A stretch of DNA of 64,000 nucleotides from Takakia lepidozioides (lineage: Eukaryota; Streptophyta; Takakiopsida; Takakiales; Takakiaceae), in assembly GCA_030704615.1 (NCBI GenBank), contig CM060731.1, positions 42,036,001-42,100,000 of the forward strand, given 5' to 3'. This document shows, piece by piece, positions 1-10,800 of the stretch; the first letter of the stretch is position 1, and each line of letters opens with the position of its first letter. The translations under genes and the position numbers were made by a program. Under the pieces are notes generated by a model, which saw nothing but the letters and a program-made list of their open reading frames with translations, made no database searches and was not told the DNA's origin.

Positions 1-905
1 GAAAATTATGAGAATGGATTATACATTATATACACTAGCGGCAACGATTTCTCATATCAGTATCTCCGAGACATGGGACCTATAGATGTAATGAAACATA
101 TTGTGCCTCAATCGGTGGCTACAGTTGGAAAGACGACAATTATGCAAGGAATGGGTTTCCTGCGCAGTTTTGAATATTGAAGAAAAGAGGTTATCTCCAC
201 CAGCCTTCTTCACCAATTGTGGGATATTCTTCTAGAGCTTTCTTACTCTTGGAGCTCAAACTCAAGATGCTTGCAACTTCTAGAGCTTGGGGCAATCTTT
301 TTTGCATCATGAGACCTTTTGTCAGCTGCTACAGAGAACTTATATAATACAGGAGCTAGACATTTTTTTATTTACAACAATCCCGCCGAAGGTTGTTCCA
401 CTATTTTCCTCTCAAATTGGGGCACTCATGAGGTTCCAAGAGACGAGTATGGGTGTTTAATTCCCTTCAATGAGGTTGTTTTAGCTTACAATGAGGGTTT
501 GAAACGTATGATTCAAAGATCTCCAGCAGCGCCTTCCAGGAATTTCTGTTCATTTTTGGTCGATATTATGACATCAACATGGACATTGTGAAGCATCCGG
601 AGGAATATGGATTTCCACAAGAGAACGTATTCCAGGCGGCTTGTGGGTATGGACATCCATACAATTTCAACGTAGATGCTATGTGTGGAAACATTAACGC
701 CACAGTGGGAGGAAAAGTTGTGGGTTTAGATGTATACAAATCTAGGGATCCCAACAACTATATCATATAGGATGGAGTGCACTTTACAGAGGCCTTCTAC
801 AAGATTGTAGCAAAGCCATTTTTGACAGGAGAATATTTGGATCCGCCCATCAATTTCATGACAAAATGCCAGTTAGACGAGGAATATTTTGCCAAAGGGA
901 TGTGA
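1..905 (+). pseudogene. GDSL (SGNH) esterase/lipase pseudogene, 5' end outside window
   Basis: Secreted GDSL enzymes of plants hydrolyse esters of lipids and cell-wall polymers. Frame 1 from base 1 reads the block III region (TSGNDFSYQYLRDMG) and closes at 178-180. Homology resumes near 319 (ATENLYNTGARHFFIYNNPA) after about 140 bases that are either an intron or an insertion. Around 540-580 the frame must shift to continue into DINMDIVKHPEEYGFPQENV. An in-frame TAG at 768-770 stands where the family has an aromatic residue, just before the block V motif DGVHFTEAFY that carries the catalytic Asp and His. The reading then runs to a TGA at 903-905. The block I GDS motif would lie upstream of the window. 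One frameshift plus one nonsense codon argue for a dead copy. A possible AATAAA signal lies near 984. Confidence 0.8.
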
Positions 906-1707
906 TCCATAGAATGATGACGAGTTGAGGATAGATCAATTTTTGTGCTTGTGTATTCCCAATTGGGTGTTTGAAACTGTGCAATAAAATTTAATAGTGT
1001 ATTGTGATCTATCTGTTGTCAGCTAAGAGGCAATGAACTTGGTAAGTCATCACTTGTGCATGAATAAAGGGGTGTGTTATCTGTACAATCTTGTGCAAAA
1101 TTCAACCTTAGTTTAGATTTACATAAGATTAGATTAGTTTACATTTGATCTGAGCTTTATATGCACTTATGGACACCCTATGTGGCATCACTATATGCTG
1201 ATGGATTAGAGCTCCCCATGACATGACCAGCCTCTCCCCCTTTGGAAAGCATCAGAATTGTCCTTTCATACATTAAGCAAGTAACTTAACCGTGTGTAGA
1301 TTGCCATAGCTTTCGGAACCTGTCACAAAAAGGACACCTCTAAGGGGAATAGCTAGCTTGTGGATGCAAGTGGAACTTTGTATACAAAAATATGTTTGGA
1401 GGATGCCCTTTCCAGATAGGAGTGATGACTCCTGGACCTTGTATTTAACTGGTGGGATTGGTATCTTCAGAAGGATTAGGTTTCTTTGTACATTCCAATC
1501 CTAAAGTCTCACGTCAGCCTATGAATCAACAACACTGATTCACTCCATTCGACACTGAATAAACCTTAAGACTCCTCCCTGTGGTATGATGTGCATATGC
1601 TAATCCAGGGTTTTGAATGGCAAAACGAGGCAAGTATTTTTCAACCAGATGAGCTGGTTATGGATTGCATTCACTCTTTGCAAGCATGTGACCATGCGAG
1701 GGGGGGT
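906..1707. other. intergenic, nothing recognised
   Basis: AT-rich sequence between the GDSL remnant and the start of the first FHA-SAC copy. No open frame of note, no repeat shared with the rest of the window, and no RNA gene was seen. Confidence 0.5.
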
Positions 1708-2054
1708 TTTGCACTGAGCCGTAATATCCTAGTTTAGGGAGCCAGCCTTTGTTATCAACTGGAAAAATTTCAGAATACTTTATTTCAAAATAGGGATTAT
1801 AAGGAAAAAATTACTTCCCTGAACTTGGAGGCCACAGTGGAGGTCGAGTTAGTTTTCACTGAAAGGGGCTACTGGGATACTTTATTCTTCTACGCATACT
1901 AAGTAAGTACCCCCAAAATACGGTGAACAATTTCGCACAGAAGATTTTTTCTCTAAAAAAATAAAAATAAAATTTTGAAGTTAGGGCTATGGCGGGAAAA
2001 TGGAGTCCCTGCGAGGGAGGAACACAACAAAAGACACGGAGCTGGAATCTGTGG

Positions 2055-2056
<2 letters not shown>

Positions 2057-2091
<35 letters not shown>
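2057..2091. repeat. (GA)n microsatellite upstream of FHA copy 1
   Basis: Uninterrupted GA dinucleotides about 150 bases upstream of the FHA start codon. The equivalent tract of copy 2 (about 40165-40224) is longer and interrupted by GTGA units, and the inverted copy 3 lacks it. This is polymorphism between paralogous copies. Confidence 0.95.
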
Positions 2092-2094
<3 letters not shown>

Positions 2095-2243
2095 CAGACT
2101 AGCGACAGAATCGGGAAACAGAGCTTCGTTCTTTGGCTTCTGACGGCAAAGGGCTCGGCCAGGGAGTTGGTAGAAAGAGGAAGTGGTGGAGGGAGAGGTG
2201 TAGGGAGGGATATAGTGATAAGGCATACATGTAAGCATTTGCC

Positions 2244-2715
2244 ATGGAGAGGCTCCCATTGATACTATGCATGGAGCGTGGCCCGAATGAAGGCGCAAGT
2301 TTTGACTGCACGAAGGTCAAGCGGGTGACTGTCGGACGTACACGCCAAAACAATTATCAGATCAAAAGATCCCACAGTCTCCCAGAAGCATGCAGTCATC
2401 GAATGGAAGGACGATCGTTGGTCGATTGTGGACGTGGGGAGCTCTAACGGGACAGCCATTAACGGGATCCGTCTTGAGACCGGTGTGCCTATGCAGCTTA
2501 GCGCTGATGACTTGCTCATATTTGGGGAAGAGATCAAGGTACGCGTACATATGGAGCAAGGCGAGAAAGGTCCCACGGTGGAGCAGTGGTTTGCACTGGA
2601 GGGGACGCGCTCGTCGCATCAGTTGGATGTCAAGACCGAGGCCATTGTAGAGGATATGAAGAAGCAGGCCAAGCTCTTAAAGCAGGCATTTCGAGCCTAT
2701 GCACGGGTAGAGTGA
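2244..2715 (+). pseudogene. FHA-domain gene, copy 1, frameshifted
   Basis: The start at 2244 matches the intact copy at 40375. One extra A in the run near 2365 (atcaaaagatccc here, atcaaagatccc in the intact copy) changes the frame just before the phosphopeptide-binding loop. The first frame therefore ends after 67 codons. The rest of the FHA domain and the C-terminal tail stay open in another frame from 2428 to 2715. Apart from this base the copy is close to the intact one, which suggests recent loss or a sequencing or assembly error in an A-run. Confidence 0.85.
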
Positions 2716-3227
2716 GGTGAAATGTGGCACTTCATGGGGGATCATGGTACCCTCTCGATATCCATTTTCTTGGATGATGCGGAGAGGATACGCAGAAGTC
2801 CATCTTTTGGATCCGGAAAGAGCATCCAGTGTCTTCATGTTTCATGTCTTTGCCTCTGTGAAAAGCTTTCCATCTCTTACTTGGAAAGGACAAGGTGTTT
2901 ACCAGGTGCTAGCATCAGCAAAGCAGTTTACTTGTGCAAGTCATAGCATTATAAAGTATTTAGCACTCCACCACCAGGACATCTATTTCAAACTGATGTT
3001 TCCCGTGTCGAAGAGAAGTAGTGCCTGAAAACACATTACGGAACCTTCTATGGAGGTTCATATGAGGGACAGGTGTAGATTGGAAGGTGTGGTATTCACA
3101 AGACTTTCTCAAACTCCGCACAAATTGGTCAGGATCATATTTCTACCCCTCTACCTTTAAGCTAGTCACGAGTAGATGGAGGGGAATCCTCATGATCTTC
3201 AAGTATTGTTGGTGCATTTGCACTGTT

Positions 3228-3288
3228 CTGCAGAATCAGCAGCCTTGTATAACAGTTAGACGCATTAAGCTGCTGATTCTGCAGAATG
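3228..3288. repeat. short inverted repeat (hairpin) downstream of FHA copy 1
   Basis: ttctgcagaatcagcagc is followed about 27 bases later by its reverse complement gctgctgattctgcagaa. The same hairpin lies at about 41359-41419 in copy 2. In copy 3 the corresponding stretch has become a local tandem duplication (20910-21100). Confidence 0.8.
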
Positions 3289-4345
3289 CAACAGAGAATG
3301 CAGATGCTGTTTTGCATAAGAGCAGCATACAATGATGCACGTCTTAACAGTTGAGGGGGTAGGTTTTCTCTTAGGAATGCTGGACAACGGGATGCAGATC
3401 TCGATGTTATGTGATCTACACTTCTTTTTCTCGTTTTCACTCTTAAACTGTGCAAATCTCTTCCGATTTCTTCTGGTTTACTTGTAATCACGCAGCTTGC
3501 GTCATGCAACTTGAAAGTCTCTGTATATGGATGTCCATGAATGCTAGAGTTAACCCTACTGTGACTGTAATTCATTGTACCTTTCAGGTACAAAAATGGA
3601 AAGGAAATAGATGAGAGAAGTTTGCTAGGATACCAAGGATGCAGAAGGTGATCATATTTGTCCAACAGTGAAGGTTGTGATGAGTTTGTGCATATACAAT
3701 CTGATAGATAATTGTTATACCTTCATCTTGATGCTTTGTGGCAAATCACTCATCAAGAATTATGGTTATTTCATTTACAGTCTGTTTCCTTCAGTCTGGT
3801 GTTTGGTTTACCTAGCAGGGACAATGCTCAAGAAAGACCTGGGCTTCTGAAGATGTTACTTGGCATGTGAGTGGTCTTGTACTTTTTCTTCCTCTGCATT
3901 CTCCACTTGCTTTCATGACTTTGAGTGCCAGCAGTTCACTTGTGCACCTGTGAGCCATATGGCTTCTTGACACCCTGTAAATTCTTGTCTGAGTGTTCTT
4001 TGTCATTCAACACTTGGAAAGCCAACGTTATATCACTTTCCTGAATGTCAAAGAGCTACATTTTCCTCCACTTGTCCTTCCCATAGCGTAATTCCAAGGA
4101 AACAACAAAGTGTTCTTAAAAGTGAACTTTGTACAGAATAGACACAATCAGACAAGTCTGAAATCTATGGGTGGGCTTTCTACTCGTGTACTCTTCCAAC
4201 CTCCCAATCCTTTCAGATAGCCACTGTATCTGTACATATATACACAGAGAGGGTAGGGGGGTTGTGCTATTCCCTTGTGTAAACAAGTTTATAGGGAGAA
4301 AAAATGGTCTTTACTTGACCATGGCCACATTTACCCTCAGGTTCC

Positions 4346-5523
4346 TTAAGACTCAACTTTGCATAGTGTATCTCCACGAAAAATCCACCGGGCAAAAGTG
4401 CTGGTATAATCAAGGCTGGCAGTTGCACTTGGCATGCTACTGCAAAGATCAGTGCCCATATTCTCATATTGGTCAAGAGCAGACTCTATTGCCAGCCTGA
4501 CCTTCTCATCATCAATGCCTTCTGCTGCCTCAGCAATTGCATTGTAATAATCTATCCCTTCAACAGCTACGTCCACAAGATCCAAAGATGGTCCCTGCAT
4601 CAGAAAGCAAGTTTTGCCTCTTAAAAGTATAGTCAGAGACCAGCCAGCCTGCCAGTGTGGAGGCATGAAAAATTGTACAGGCAGTTCACAAAGAAACTGA
4701 GTCAATGAAAGCAGGAGCACCTTGCAACATTGGACATAATGTTGGTTGGCTTCGCTCTCTTCAACCGAGCCTGGGAGAAGTCCAGTTCCATACCAGCTAT
4801 CATGTTCTGATGATGCAGTCATTACATATCTGTGGACACACACAGGCAACCTAAATGTCCTTAGATGGGAAGGTGGACTCCCTAGACATCTCTAGTCTTA
4901 GAGTCAACTACATCGACAGAAAGAAAAGTATATCTTAACACTCCCACATCCCTTGAACAGGGAGCACTCACTCTCACTCCCATTTCAGTTCGGTATGTGC
5001 GCATCATCAAGGAAATACTAGCACAACTGGAGGTGGAAGCTCACCTATCATACAGGTCCTCCTCAGCATAAGCACCTGATGAAGATAGCCAATTGAACTC
5101 AGCAAATTCTCGCCCTGTTTGATCCTCAGTGTTTTTCTGGGGTCCACTTTGCCCAGAATGCCCATTTGCTACTGTTTGGTCATCCGCTTTACGCTGGCCA
5201 AAGAGCCAAATTGGACTCTTCAACTGCACCTCCCTGAAGAGCAAGCCAACGAATAAATTGGTGAATGACAACAAATAACATTGCCTACTCAGAAAATGCA
5301 TCAAGAAAAGCAGTTGTCTATGTCACTGATAAACGCTATCATCTGTCTTTCACCTTACGTCCACTGACATATTAACTTCACAGTGAGAGACATATGTAGC
5401 AGAAGCAAAGAGAGGGCGCACTCACGCAGCATCAGGGGCAGTCCCTGTAACTCCCCCAAGAGGGCCCTTTTTCAGCTCTGCCTCCCCATACATGGATACA
5501 TGCTTGAAGGACCCGGATGACAC
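4346..5523 (-). pseudogene. SAC phosphatase 3' fragment, copy 1 (last four exons)
   Basis: Exons equivalent to 14-17 of the intact SAC gene are present with open frames and consistent splice sites: 5426-5523, 5045-5233, 4721-4829 and 4346-4594. They encode the variable C-terminal tail after the phosphatase domain, including [19 protein letters not shown] and the terminal [16 protein letters not shown]. No upstream exon and no phosphatase domain exist here, because the duplication ended in intron 13. It cannot encode an enzyme, although the reading is uninterrupted. Confidence 0.88.
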
Positions 5524-5610
5524 CTAAGTCCAACCACAATGTACAGTTTAGATCCATAAGAACACATCCAACTGCGGAAGACTCAAGTGACCATATTGTG
5601 AAAAGTCTAG

Positions 5611-5655
5611 TAATGCTGCCTAGTAACTACTGCAGTTCTGCTTCAGCATTAACCC

Positions 5656-5698
<43 letters not shown>

Positions 5699-6179
5699 CA
5701 TGGGTCTTGGTTCTCTATTAGGCCACCTCCTCTCTCTCATAGAAAGCTTGGACTGAAGACCAGCTGCTCACTACAACGCAGGTAAGTAAGAGGAGTTGGA
5801 GGTGTATAGAGAGTGGAAGACAGTAGGGGCACTAAAAGTAGTAATAGGCATTGGGGGATCCATTCCATGAGATAATATAGGACGTGGCCTTTTGCCTGCT
5901 TCTTATCCCAACGCCGCATGTATGGACGCCAGTGCAGGCAACCCGGGTGGCAATCTGTGTCATGGCCTGCCTAACTCTCCCCCACCGTCTCTCTTGATGC
6001 AAAGAGGTCGGGAAGTGTTGGGAGGGAAGACGAGGTGATGTTTATGTCACAACTTGTCTCAGGATGACAGACTGCACGTTCTCGGAAGCGTCTTGTTGTT
6101 GAGCTGCTCCAATTTCATGTATTGGGGTGTGCGGAGAGAGTTTCCCAGATGATAGTGGAGTACTAAAGACTGCAAGGGC
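5611..6179. other. 5' flank of the Ycf45-like gene, with (CT)n(CA)n microsatellite
   Basis: Unique sequence after the end of duplication copy 1. A compound microsatellite, CT from about 5655 and CA to about 5697, is the only marked structure. The region just before 6180 is the presumed promoter and leader of the downstream ATPase gene. No clear TATA box was identified. Confidence 0.55.
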
Positions 6180-7723
6180 ATGGGGTCTGTGGCGACGTTG
6201 AAGCTGTGGAGGACTGGTTTGTCTTCGTCACATTGTGCAGACTCTTCTTCATCATCACCCAAGTTTTGGTTTCCCGGAAGGCCGGGCTCCCCCTGTTTGG
6301 ATCACCCTTGTTTGTCAGTTTGTAATGCGGTTTCCTCTCATCTAACAAGCTCAAAAGCACACTCTTATTCATCGTGTGGGAGAGAAGCTTGTTTTGAGTA
6401 TGTGGCAAAAAATCTGTGTCCATTCTCGGTTAAAGAGGCGCAAATTTTGCGGGGTCTTGTGTGCAAGGCAACTACGGGAAAGTCTGGCAATGTGGCGATA
6501 GATTCACTGGCTGTGGACTCCAATGCATCGGTGGTTGAGTCAGATAGCTCCCACCTGGGCTCGCCCTCTTCCATATGGGAGGAGAGAGATGGAAAACCGC
6601 TGGTATTGAATGATGAGCTATCTCGGCTGTTGGTGTTGGTGCCGAGGCACATAAGCGAGAGGCTAGTGGAACATCCCGAGATTGCGCAATTGGTAGAGAT
6701 TGTCCTCGACCTGGGGCGCTGTCCAAGGGCCCGCTTTCCATCTGGGGATTGGTCCATCTCTGAGAACCTGGTCACAGCTGGGGACCTTGAACATGCAGTC
6801 TCTCTGGTACTTACCCGCCCGTGCTCTGATCTGGGCTTGTTGGTCGCATTGGATTTTTGTACCTCACACACTCATATTGGACGGGGATGTTGTGTGCATT
6901 CTTTCAGGACACCAGTTGGAATTGGCTTTAGAATCTCTTATATCCATTTTCCGATCCTGTTTCAGCCCCGGAATTTCGGGGAGTCTGTCTTCTTTGCCTA
7001 GGCACACCAGACCCATCAGACGACATCCCCAAGCTTCACATGGGTCCATTTTTCTCTGTAGGCCCCTCCATTGTTTGGCATCTCTTTCCCTGTATGCCGA
7101 GATATGAATGAGAAACCGTACTTCAGTGTTCTCCATCGTGGTTGGTGTAGGTGGGAGAGTTTGCCGACGATAACCGGGCTGGCATAGATCGCACACTGCA
7201 TCGCGTAAGTGCGATTCGAAATCGAGGGGGGCGGATAGTGGGGCTTACATGCAGGGTTGGTCGTGCCATTTCAGGCAGTGCAGAGATGGTCCGTGACCTA
7301 GTCGCAAGCGGTGGTTCTCTGTTGCTCATGGGACCCCCTGGTGTTGGCAAGACTACAGCCATCAGGTCTGCCCCCCATGCGTGCATTGACCTACACAATT
7401 GTTTTTTTTCTCTGTATTCGGTGTTTGTATCTTCGTCTTTGACGGAGGGGAGAAGAGAAAACCAAAAACAAGCATAATCAATAAGAACACCCATCCCCAT
7501 AAGAGTACTTCCCTCTTTGGAGGTGCTAGAGTACAGTTGTGTGGGTGCCCATTTTGCTCTGCTGGGTCTTGCATGATCGAGCAATAATATGTTGCAGCAA
7601 TGGCGGATCTCGCACATGCAATCTCGCACATGCAAATAAGAAAGTTGTGTAATGAGCAGGAAAGAAAGAAAAGTGCAGAGCTGTGAAAACAGAAATTATC
7701 AGATAATTGTTGCATAGTGCAAC

Positions 7724-7814
<91 letters not shown>

Positions 7815-10800
7815 TACTCATAAGACGTTGTTTGCCGTAGCCTTGTGGCCATTGACCCCACGCCCAGTTTGAGCGGAAACCAAAGGGACAGAACCTACCT
7901 CCGTCAGGGGCTGACATTGGTAGTAAGACTTACCTTTATAAATAGAATTAATTTAATTCGGGTTTTTCCAGATATCCTCTAGAAATCCCTTCACACAAGC
8001 ATCAATCTGCTGTGTGTGATTTGCCCAAAAACTAGGCCTCAGAAGGGCCTGGGCTTTTGGCTGGTTGGAGTTATCAACCCATATAGCAGATCCGTACTCC
8101 AAGGCAGGTCTAATAACGCGGCAAAGTAAGGTTTTCCTGACCTCAGAGTTAATCCCTCTGCAGTGAAAAAATTTAGTGAGACTCAGCGCTTTGCCCTTGC
8201 CAGTTTGAACAACTTTCTGGATGTGTGCATCCCAGTTACAGTTGGAGGAAAACTCAATGCCCAGGTATGTGTAGGAAGGGAGGACTGGGATCTCTTGGCT
8301 ACCCCACTGCCACTTAAGATCACTTCCTCCCTCTCCTCTGTCGTTGAATGCCACCACTGCACATTTACTGACATTAGCCTCTAGCCCCCAAAGATCAAAG
8401 TATCTCTTCGCGCAATCAATCAATTCCTGGAGGTTGGAAGGTTCTCCCCTATGCCTGCGAAGTCATCCGCAAACATAAGGGCTGGAATGGTGGCATCACC
8501 CACCCTTAACCCAAATCCCTCACGTTCCACATCCTCGTGGAGTTGATTGATGAAAACATTGAAGAACAGAGGGGAGAGCGTACATCCTTGAGCTACACCT
8601 TGGTCTATGTCAAAGAAGTTAGACTTCTGTCCATTAACAGTGACACAGCTTTTGGTGTGGGCATACAAGTTATGGACAACTCTCCACATTTTTCCCTTGA
8701 TTCCGCAAGACCAGAGGCGGAGCCATAGACCATCCTCCACACTGTGTCATAAGCCTTTTTGACATCCAAGAAAAAAACCTAAGTGGGTTTCCCTACTTTT
8801 TTCCTTCCCTGGATAATCTGGCTTAGAGTGAAGATATGGTCCACACAGCCCCTGTTTCACCGAAAGCCAGCTTGGCCTTCGGGAAAACAACCTCTAGATT
8901 CCTGATCAACCTCGAGACGAGTACTTATAACTCTGCAAAATATCTTGCCAACAGCATTGAGGAGTGTGATGCCACGATAGTTCCCCGGGTCTTCTCTGTC
9001 ACCCTTCTTGTATAGATTGACAATGACCCCCTGTCGCCAGCGAAAGGGGATCATTTCAGTCTTTCCAGATAAGGTTAAAGAGGAGAACTAGGGCCTCTAT
9101 CATGGGATCGCCACCGTGCTTGATAAGCTCGTTGACTATGCCATCAGGACCACCTGCTTTATATCCATTTAGATGTTCAATTGCTTCCACAATCTCAGAA
9201 GAACTAATGGGAGCGTTGTAGGCTTTTGAAATATAGTCCAGTTCATCAGGGCTGTTTTGAATCATAGGAACAGTTTTACCAACTGTGTCCTTCCATTCAT
9301 CAGAGGACCCCTCACTGTTAGACCTAGAAGTTCTGCCAAGGATACTGTGGTGGGTTTCAAAGGTTTTGAGAATGTCAAGACTTGCGGATCCAGGTCCAGG
9401 TCCTTGAGGATCTTCTTCTCTCTCTCTCTTCTGCCAGGACTTAGCCTGTTTGACAGGGCGGTCCTGTTTCCAAGATATAGAGTCGATTAACTTAGGATAT
9501 CTGGTGTTGGGCATATGTTGCAGCTGACCCCACCATCTGACCTTGAATTCATCTCGTCGGGAGCTTAAGGACGGAATGCCAAACTCACCCCGAACAGCCA
9601 CATTGGCTGTTTTGGAGCATGCTGACATACACTCCTTAAGCACCCCCACTTGAATGGATTCTAGAGACTTAGCCTGGTTGGAGTTATCAACCCATATAGC
9701 AGATCCGTACTCCAAGGCAGGTCTAATAACGCGACAAAGCATGGTTTTCTTGACCTCAGAGTTGAGAGAGAGAGAGAGAGAGATTGTACTCATAAGACGT
9801 TGTTTGCCGTAGCCTTGTGGCCATTGACCCCGCGCCCAGTTTGAGCGGGTACAAAAGGGACAGAACCTACCTCTGTCAGGGGCTGACGTTGGTAGTAAGA
9901 CTTACCTTCATATATAGAATTAGAGAGAGAGAGAGAGAGAGGGAGAGAGTTTTTTGCATTTTCCAGGGCCTTTTGTGTAAAATTCGTGGTTTCTTACCTT
10001 CACTCCTTTCTTCTATACTGATGTCTTTTGCCAAGAGGCTTTGTCATGAAGTGTGGTCCCGACCTTGCTCCGACCTTTCTATTATTTTTGAGCGAAGGTA
10101 CTCATAAGACATTGAATTCTATACCCTATTTTTCTTGAGAAAGAGAGAGAAGAGTGGAATGATTTGCGAAAAAAACGGGTCTCTTCATTGTCGTCATGAC
10201 AGGTTTCTACTTGGAAATGAGCCTGCAAAGAATAATTTTTTTTGGGTAGGGAGGTGGCGCGGATGCTAGCGGACGAGTATCACAAAAGGGCGGTGATTGT
10301 GGACACATCAAATGAGATTGCAGGGGATGGTGACATCCCACATTCTGGCATTGGTTCGGCACGTCGTATGCAGGTGCCCAAAGTTGACATGCAGCATGAG
10401 GTGAATCACTGTTCCTTTTCTGTAGTTTTCTCTGCTGTGTCAGTCCATTTTCTGTCACTCACCCTTGAGAGAGGGAAGTAGCTTTGCTAGAATGAAGGAG
10501 GCCTGTGCACTGTCGTAAGCCCATTCAGCATTTTGTAGATGTTACATAGGTCACCCCCCGTTTTTTTTTCTGCTTTCTCCTTTCTCTGCACTCTCGCACT
10601 GGGATGGAGTGAGAACTGGAAAAATGCTCAAGGTGATTGTGTATACCTACCTGGGAAGTGAGTTTCAAGCTTTATGTCTTTGATGTCAGATTATGATAGA
10701 GGCTGTGGAGAATCACATGCCTCAGACGATTGTGATTGATGAGATTGGCACGGAGTTGGAGGCCTTGGCTGCGGGCACAATAGCTCAGCGTGGGGTGCAG

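Larger units (their letters stand above)
1708..5610. repeat. segmental duplication, copy 1 of the FHA-SAC locus (direct)
   Basis: From tttgcactgagccgtaat at about 1708 to gaaaagtctag at 5610 this is nearly identical to 39825-43742, in the same orientation, with scattered substitutions and small indels. It contains the FHA gene with its upstream GA microsatellite and the last four exons of the SAC gene on the minus strand. The right breakpoint falls in SAC intron 13, so the SAC part is an orphan 3' end. Confidence 0.93.

Noticed and set aside
6365-6871. A 168-codon minus frame opposite the first exon of the Ycf45-like gene
   Set aside because: The plus strand carries family-specific protein sequence here; the antisense frame is a shadow.
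7526-7917. Open minus-strand frames of more than 70 codons made of Ser-Leu repeats
   Set aside because: They are translations of the (GA)n microsatellite and have no other protein-like content.
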